A DNA stretch of 64,000 nucleotides. Origin: Aegilops tauschii subsp. strangulata (taxonomy: Eukaryota; Streptophyta; Magnoliopsida; Poales; Poaceae). The translations under genes were made by a program, and so were the position numbers. Shown one piece after another: positions 57,315 through 64,000 of this stretch. The DNA is taken from assembly GCF_002575655.3 (NCBI RefSeq), contig NC_053036.3, forward strand, positions 158,944,627 through 159,008,626, given 5' to 3'. The notes under the pieces were generated by a model. That model saw only the letters and a program-made list of their open reading frames with translations, was not told the DNA's origin and searched no databases. The stretch's first letter is position 1, and each line of letters begins with the position of its first letter.

Positions 57315-58873
57315 TGCTACTTCTTGAGCTTGCGTTGGTTTTTCCCTTGAAGAGGAAAGAGTGATGCCGCGAAGTAGAGATAAGTATTTCCCTCAGTTGA
57401 GAACCAAGGTATCAATCGAGTAGGAGGAACACACAAGTCACCATGGTTGCACCTACACAAACAAACAAATACTTGCACCCAGCGCGATAAAGGGGTTGTC
57501 AATCCCTTCACGGTTACTTGCAAGGATGAGATCTGATAGAGATAGGTATAGACGATAAATAAAGTGCCAAATAAAAAGGTAAATAAATTACAACAAGGTA
57601 TTTTTGGGTTTTTGGTTTTATAGATCTAAAAATAACATGATAAAAGATAGACCCGGGGGCCGTAGTTTCACTGGAGGCTTCTCTCTTGAAAGAATGCATA
57701 CGGTGGGTAAACAAATTACTGTTGGTCAATTGATAGAAAAGCGCATAGTTATGACGATATCTAAGGCAATGATCATGAATATAGGCATCACGTCCGTGAC
57801 AAGTAGACCGACTCCTGCCTGCATCTACTACTATTACTCCACACATCGACCGCTATCCAGCATGCATCTAGTGTATTAAGTTAACAAGAACGGAGTAACG
57901 CCTTAAGCAAGATGACATGATGTAGATGGATAGACCCAATCAATATGAACAAACACCACCTTTTTATCCTTAATGGCAGCAATACAAATATGTGTCATGT
58001 CTCTTTCTGTCACTGGGAATAAGCACCGCAAGATTGAGCCCATTACAAAGCACCTCTCCCATGGCAAGAAAAATCAATCTAGTTGGCGAAACCAAATCAA
58101 TAGATCGGAGAGAAATTCAAAGCTATCTTAATCATGCATAAAAGAGTTCAGAGAAGACTCAAATAATATTCATAGATAATCTGATCATAAATCCACAATT
58201 CATCGGATCTCAACAAACGCACCGCAAAAGAAGATTACATCGAATAGATCTCCAAGAACATCGAGGAGAACATTGTATTGAAGATCAGTGAGAGAGAAGA
58301 AGCCATCTAGATACTAGCTATGGACCCATAGGTCCGTGGTAAACTACTCACACATCATTGGAAGGGCAGCAAGGTTGATGTAGAAGCCCTCCGCGATCAA
58401 ATCCCCCTCCGACGAAGTGCCGGAATAGGTCTCCAGATGGGATATCACGAGGATAGAAACTTGCGGCGGCGGAAAAGTATTTTTGGTGTGCCCTCCAGTC
58501 TACGGGGAATATTTGGGCATTTATAGAAGAAGAATTAAGGTTAGAAGTGCCACGGGGAGCCCACAAGCTTGCAGGGCACGCCCTGTGAGCTTGTGGCCAT
58601 CCCGTGGCCCTTCTGCCTCCTCCCGAAGCTTCGATGGTGTCATGTGGTCCAAGAAAATTTGTCAAAAGTTTCGTTCTGTTTGGACACTATTTGGTATTGA
58701 TTTTATGTAAAGGCAAAAACAAGGAAAAAACAGCAACTGGCACTTGGCACTAGGTTAATAGGTTAGTCCCAAAAAATGATATAAAATAGAAAAATAATGC
58801 ATATAAAACATCAAAGATGGATAATATAATAGCATCGAACAATAAAAAATTATAGATATGTTGAGCCATATCA
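57315..58873 (-). repeat. Solo LTR, Athila-like
   Basis: 1,559 bp on the minus strand, from TGATATGGCTCAAC (58873) to CAAGAAGTAGCA (57315). The flanks 57310-57314 and 58874-58878 are both GGGAC, a perfect 5-bp target duplication. No internal region is present, so it arose by recombination between the two LTRs of a full element. By eye it is clearly closer to the LTR at 59586-61146 than to those of element 1. Confidence 0.95.
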
Positions 58874-59585
58874 GGGACCCTTGAGGGCGGTCACCGAACC
58901 CATACAAATGGCGATCCTTGGGGGCGGTCCTCGAACCCTTACAAATGGCAACCCTTTGGGGCGGTCACCGAACCCGTCCAAATAGCTTTTCACAACTTAA
59001 TTGGAGACCCCAAAGCTTGCCCGGAGCTTCACACCACAATGATTGAGCTCCGTGACACCACCAACCGTCTTGGGAGCCCGAGCACCCAAGAGGCGTAAGC
59101 TCTATAGCATGCCCAAACACCCAAGAGTAATAAGCTTCTCAACTTCACTTCCACGTATCACCGTGTAGAACTCAAACCGATGCAACTAATGCAATGACAC
59201 GAACACACGAAGTGCTCAAGTCCTTCACTCCCAAATCCCAACAAAGCAACGAAAGCTATGGAGGAATATGAGAGGAAGAACAAGGAGAACACAAGAGAAC
59301 TCCAAGATCTAGATCCAATGGGTTCCGCTCACTTAGAGGAGAGATGGATTGGTGGAAATGTAGATCTAGATCACCTCTCTCTTTTCCCTCAAAGAGATGC
59401 ACGAATCATAGGAGGAATAGAGAGAAAGCAAGGTCCAAGAGGTCAACAATGGTGGGGGAAAACCTGCTCAAGAACCATTGGGGGGGGGGGCAATGGGGAA
59501 GAAGACCCCCTTTTATAGTGGGGGCAAAATCCAACCGTTATGCACTGGTTGTGCCTTAAGCGGTACTACCGCCCGGGGAGCGGTA
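58874..59585 (-). other. Leader/LTR region of the Copia remnant, right part
   Basis: Continues 57314 across the solo LTR. It has a small triplicated block (GGCGGTC..CGAACCC near 58886, 58930 and 58961) and ends in AGCGGTACTACCGCCCGGGG (59559-59578), a short inverted motif frequent in wheat Copia LTRs. No gene. Confidence 0.5.
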
Positions 59586-61146
59586 TGATACGTCTCCAAC
59601 GTATGTATAATTTTGATTGTTCCATGCTATTACATTATCCATCTTGGATGTATTATATGCATTATTATGCTATTTTATATCTTTTTTGGTACTAACCTAT
59701 TAACCTAGTGCCAAGTGCTAGTTGCTGTTTTTTCCTTCCTTTTGCCTTTACAGAAAATCAATATCAAACGGAACAAAACTTTTTGATGATTTTTCTTGGA
59801 CCACAAGACACCCTGGAAGCTTCGGGAGGAGGCCAGAAGGGCCACGGGATGGCCACAAGCTCACAGGGCGCGCCCTAGGGGGGCGCCTTGCAAGCTTGTG
59901 GCCCCCGTGGTACTAACCCTAATTCTTCTTCTATAAATACCCAAATATTCCCCATAGACCAGAGGGCACACCAAAAATACTTTTCCGCCACCGCAAGTTT
60001 CTGTCGTCGTGAGATCCCATCTGGAGACTTGTTCCGGTACTCCGCCGGAGGGGGATTCGATCACGGAGGGCTTCTACATCAACCTTGCTGCCCTTCCGTT
60101 GATGTGTGAGTAGTTTACCACAGACCTATGGGTCCATAGCTAGTATCTAGATGGCTTCTTCTCTCTCATTGATCTTCAATACAATGTTCTCCTCGATGTT
60201 CTTGGCGATCTATTTGATGTAATCTTCTTTTGTGGTGCGTTTGTTGAGATCCGATGAATTGTGGATTTATGATCAGATTATCTATGAATATTATTTGAGT
60301 CTTCTCTGAACTCTTTTATGCATGATTAAGATAGCTTTGTATTTCTCTCCGATCTATTGATTTGGTTTGGCCAACTAGATTGATTTTTCTTGCCATGGAA
60401 GAGGTGCTTTGTAATGGGTTCAATCTCGCGATGCTTATTCCCAGTGACAGAAAGGGACATGACACATATTTGTATTGCTGCCATTAAGAATAAAAAGGCG
60501 GGGTTTGTTCATATTGATTGGGTCTATCCCTCTACATCATGTCATCTTGCTTAAGGCGTTACTCCGTTCTTGTTAACTTAATACACTATATGCATGCTGG
60601 ATAGCGGCCGATGTGTGGAGTAATAGTAGTAGATGCAGACAGGAGTCGGTTTAATTGTCACGGACGTGATGCCTATATTCATGATCATTGACTTAGATAT
60701 CGTCATAACTATGCACTTTTCTATCAATTGCTCAACAGTAATTTGTTTACCCACCGTATGCGTTCTTTCAAGAGAGAAGCCTCTAGTAGAAACTATGGCC
60801 CCGGGTCTATCTTTTAAAATTATTATTTTCAGATCTATAAAACGAAAAACCCTAAAATACCTTGCTGCAATTTATTTACTTTATCTTATTTTGCACTTTT
60901 ACTTATCTTTTATATCTATCACTATTAGATCTCATCCTTGCAAGTAACCGTGAAGGGATTGACAACCCCTTTATAGCGTTGGGTGCAAGTGTTTGTTTGT
61001 TTGTGTAGGTGCAACCATTGGTGACTTGTGTGTTCCTCATACTGGATTGATACCTTGGTTCTCAACTGAGGGAAATACTTATCTCTACTTTGCTGCATCA
61101 CCCTTTCTCTTCAAGGGAAAAACCAACGCAAGCTTAAGAAGTAGCA
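59586..61146 (+). repeat. 5' LTR of Athila-like element 2
   Basis: 1,561 bp from TGATACGTCTCCAACG to AAGAAGTAGCA. It is in inverted orientation relative to the solo LTR, which lies only 712 bp upstream. Confidence 0.92.
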
Positions 61147-61157
61147 GGAAGAACTTC

Positions 61158-61175
61158 TGGCGCCATTGCCGGGGA
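61158..61175 (+). other. Primer binding site (tRNA-Asp type)
   Basis: TGGCGCCATTGCCGGGGA, one change from the site in element 1, 11 bases after the LTR. Confidence 0.88.
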
Positions 61176-61423
61176 GGATCTACATCAAGCCTACCAAATA
61201 CCCATCATAAACTCTCATCTCTTGCATTTACATCATTCGCCATTTGCCTCTTGTTTTCCTCTCCCCCACTTCTAAAACATTTTCACGAAAACACAAAAAT
61301 ATTTGCCTTTTTATTTGCCTTCTTTCAGTTTGCCTTTTTGTTTGCCTTTATGTCTTACTTGGGTTGTTTGCTTGTTCGCTTGGCATACTTGCATGTTTAT
61401 TCCAAATAAAAAGTAAAAAGTTT

Positions 61424-62025
61424 ATGGATCCTCATCCACTTGCTAATCTTTTCAAAAGATCCAACTATTATGAACCAATTTCTAGTGAGTTGAGTGCACT
61501 AGATTATCTTTATGAAGTTTTGCTTGAAATTCGTGAATATGAAAATTATGATGAAGTGCTAAAAGAGGAAATTTATGAAGTGAATCATGATAGCTCCTTG
61601 AATGAAAAGCATGATTGCAATGGTGTTATTATAAATTCTATTAATGTCAATTGTGCTAATAAAATGCAAAACCCCAAGCTTGGGGATGCTAATTTTGTTA
61701 TGTCCACTATGATCATGATTGGGGTGAGTCTTCTTATGATATTGAAAATTTATTTAAGCCTCATGATGAATATGTTTGCGATAATATTGAAAGTGGGTTT
61801 GGAAGAGTTCCAACTCTAGGTAATAATGATCCCACTACTTTGAAGAATGATCAATCTTATGATTTTTTTGATAAAAGTGGGCTTGGAGAGGTCATCGCTT
61901 TATTTGATGATAATCCCACTATTTTGGAAGAGCGTCAACTTTGCATGCATGTGGATCATGTAGAGAATATGTCATGTGATAGCTATATTGTTGAATTTGA
62001 ATATGATCCCACATGTAATTATTAA
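61424..62025 (+). pseudogene. Short gag-position ORF of Athila-like element 2 (frameshifted)
   Basis: Starts MDPHPLANLFKRSNYYEPIS at 61424, in the place of gag. The frame breaks near 61705; the conserved acidic continuation (DIENLFKPHDEYVCDNIE, then ILEERQLCMHVDHVENMSCD) is in another frame and ends with TAA at 62023-62025. There is no capsid or zinc-knuckle motif, so it may be a family-specific protein rather than true gag. Function not known. Confidence 0.6.
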
Positions 62026-62691
62026 GAGAGAGGGAAATATGGTTGTAGAAATTTTTATGTTACTAAATTACCTCTCGTTATGTTGAGATTGTCAATGTTT
62101 TATTCTTCTCCCTTGCATATGCTAGTTTTTGCTTGCCTTGATAATTTTTTTGCTTATAAAATGTCTACGCATAGGAAGCATGTTAGACTTAAATTTGTGT
62201 CACATGCTTTATGATGCTCTCTTTGTGTTTCAATTATTATCTTTCATGCGAGCATCATCGGAATATCAATGCCTAGCTAAAAGGCTCTAAAGAAAAGCGC
62301 TTGTTGGGAGACAAACCAATAATTTTCCTTTCTGTTTTTATGAGTTTATGCAATTATAATTATGTAATTATTGTGTTTTAATTAGTGTTTGAGCCAAGTA
62401 AGACCTTTGGGATGATTTGGGTGATAGTTGATTTGATTCTGTGAAAAAATTAGAAACTTTTGTGTCCAGTAGCAGAGTTGTTATAATTCGGTGGAGCGTG
62501 ATAAATTCTGAATTTTTTACACTTTATTGATATACGAATTTCCTATGCTATCCTAATTTTTTGGAATTTTTGGAGTTACAATAGTTTTGCTAAAGTCCCG
62601 ATTACTATAGACTGTTCTGTTTTCATTGTGTTGTTCACTTATTGTGATAAATCTATGGGTTGTACCGGGGGGTGGTATGTGATGCGGTTTG
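62026..62691 (+). other. Noncoding internal part of Athila-like element 2
   Basis: No coding frame. Similar in order to the noncoding 3' region of element 1 (GCGCTTGTTGGGAG near 62299, comparable to 16806). Confidence 0.6.
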
Positions 62692-63796
62692 AAATACGTC
62701 GGTATTTCACCAAAGAGGAAGGGATGATGCAGCATACCAATGGTAGGTATTTCCCTCAGTGATGAGAACAAGGTTATCGAACTAGTAGGAGAACCACACA
62801 ACACCACGTAAATGGCTCCTGCACACAAAGAACAAATACTTGCAACCCGACGTAAGAGAGGGGTTGTCAATCCCTCACGGGTAAAAGGGTAGGTAAAATT
62901 GTAGTAGATTGGATAAATAGATCTCGCGGGAACGCGAGATAAAATAAATAATAAAACATTGCAGAAAGGTATTTTTGTATTTTTGGATTAATAGATCTAA
63001 AGATAAAAGCAAATACAAATAGATCGTGAAGGCAAATATAATAAACAAGAGACCCGAGGGCTGTAGATTTCACTAGTGGCTTCTCTCGAGAAAAATAGCA
63101 TACGGTGGGTAAACAAATTACTGTTGGGCAATTGATAGAACTTCAAATAATCATGACGATATCCAGGCAATGATCATTATATAGGAATCACGTCCAAGAT
63201 TAGTAGATCGACTCCTGCCTGCATCTACTACTATTACTCCACACATTGACTGCTATCCAGCATGCATCTAGTGTATTAAGTTCATGGAGAAACGGAGTAA
63301 TGCAATAAGAACGATGACATGATGTAGACAAGATCTATTTATGTAGAAATAGACCCCATCTTGTTATCCTTAATAGCAACGATACATACGTGTCGGTTCC
63401 CCTTTTGTCACTGGGATCAAGCACCGTAAGATCGAACCCATCACAAAGCACCTCTTCCCATGGCAAGAAAAATTGATCTAGTTGGCCAAACTAAACGAAA
63501 GATTCGAAGAAGGAATACGAGGCTATAAGTAATCATGCATATAAGAGATGAAAAGACTCAAAAAACTTTCATGGATGAAAACATAGATCTGATCATAAAC
63601 TCAAAGTTCATCGGATCCCAACAAACACACCGCAAAAAGAGTTTCATCAAATAGATCTCCAAGAGACCATTGTATTGAGAATCAAAAGAGTGAGTGAGAG
63701 AGAGGAAGCCATCTAGCTACTAACTACGGACCTGTAGGTCTACAATGAACTACTCACGCATCATCAGAGAGGCACCAATGAGGATGATGAACCCCT
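62692..63796 (-). repeat. Inverted Athila-like LTR fragment
   Basis: Minus-strand LTR related to, but diverged from, the solo LTR: shared blocks include GGGGTTGTCAATCCCT near 62861, CTCCTGCCTGCATCTACTAC near 63210 and the segment near 63660-63760. The left boundary is approximate. It is cut at 63797 by an Angela LTR. Confidence 0.75.
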
Positions 63797-64000
63797 TGAA
63801 AGAAATATGCCCTAGAGGCAATAATAAAGTTATTATTTATTTCCTCATATCATGATAAATGTTTATTATTCATGCTAGAATTGTATTAACCGGAAACATA
63901 ATACATGTGTGAATACATAGACAAACATAGTGTCACTAGTATGCCTCTACTTGACTAGCTCGTTAATCGAAGATGGTTGAGTTTCCTAGCCATGGACATG
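63797..64000 (+). repeat. Start of a second Angela LTR (truncated by window)
   Basis: TGAAAGAAATATGCCC start, matching 9542 onward closely to the window end. The left flank CCCCT (63792-63796) is the expected target duplication. Confidence 0.93.

Larger units (their letters stand above)
59586..62691 (+). mobile_element. Athila-like Gypsy element 2 (5' part)
   Basis: 5' LTR 59586-61146, primer binding site at 61158, a short gag-like gene and noncoding sequence. It is interrupted near 62692 by an inverted LTR and its 3' end is outside the window. Its internal 3' sequence near 62600-62660 still resembles 17150-17220 of element 1. The left flank CGGTA (59581-59585) is the expected target duplication. 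Confidence 0.85.

Noticed and set aside
62692..63796. Considered as the 3' LTR of Athila-like element 2
   Set aside because: It is in the opposite orientation and diverged from the 5' LTR of that element, so it is a separate insertion.

Overview
The window looks like a chromosome segment from a Triticeae grass (wheat, goatgrass or barley group). The evidence is Angela/BARE-type Copia elements, Athila-like Gypsy elements with LTRs starting TGATACGTCTCC, Tat-lineage Gypsy elements, many Stowaway MITEs, and one monocot-style single-copy gene with a GC-rich first exon. Most of the sequence is nested retrotransposon. One host gene is certain: a 20-exon importin-5 (importin beta-3) gene at 42861-51727 (+), with 1,123 predicted residues.

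Layout. 1-3905: the 3' end of a Tat-lineage Gypsy element (Tat-A copy 1), lying inside the 5' LTR of an Angela Copia element (3906-11271). That Angela element lies inside a second Tat-type element, Tat-B (pieces at 11272-12834, 21146-24705 and 37673-40033). Tat-B is further split by a pol-less Athila-like element with a perfect 5-bp target duplication (12835-21145) and by a complete 12.97-kb Tat-A copy 2 (24706-37672). 40034-42689: repeat debris and the promoter side of the gene. 42861-51727: importin-5, with a Stowaway MITE in intron 17. 52086-55930: a cluster of Stowaway MITEs, a degenerate minisatellite and a LINE reverse-transcriptase scrap. 55570-59585: a broken Copia gag and its leader/LTR region, holding a solo Athila-like LTR with an intact target duplication. 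59586-64000: a second Athila-like element, an inverted related LTR, and the start of another Angela LTR.

The most notable system is an antisense, spliced accessory gene inside the Tat-lineage elements. In Tat-A copy 2 it runs opposite to gag-pol, has its own TATA box and 5'-UTR intron, and eight coding exons whose phases all agree, giving 890 codons without a stop. The sense gag-pol of the same element carries at least seven frameshifts or stops. The inverted partial copy at 1-2307 and a divergent Tat-B version (11272-21987) show the same layout. Tat elements are known to carry antisense accessory ORFs (for example gene23 of maize Grande), so the class is not new. The intact spliced state and the triple occurrence deserve a check.

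All assignments come from reading the sequence and recognising families; no database search was run. Splice sites were placed by hand from consensus and frame.
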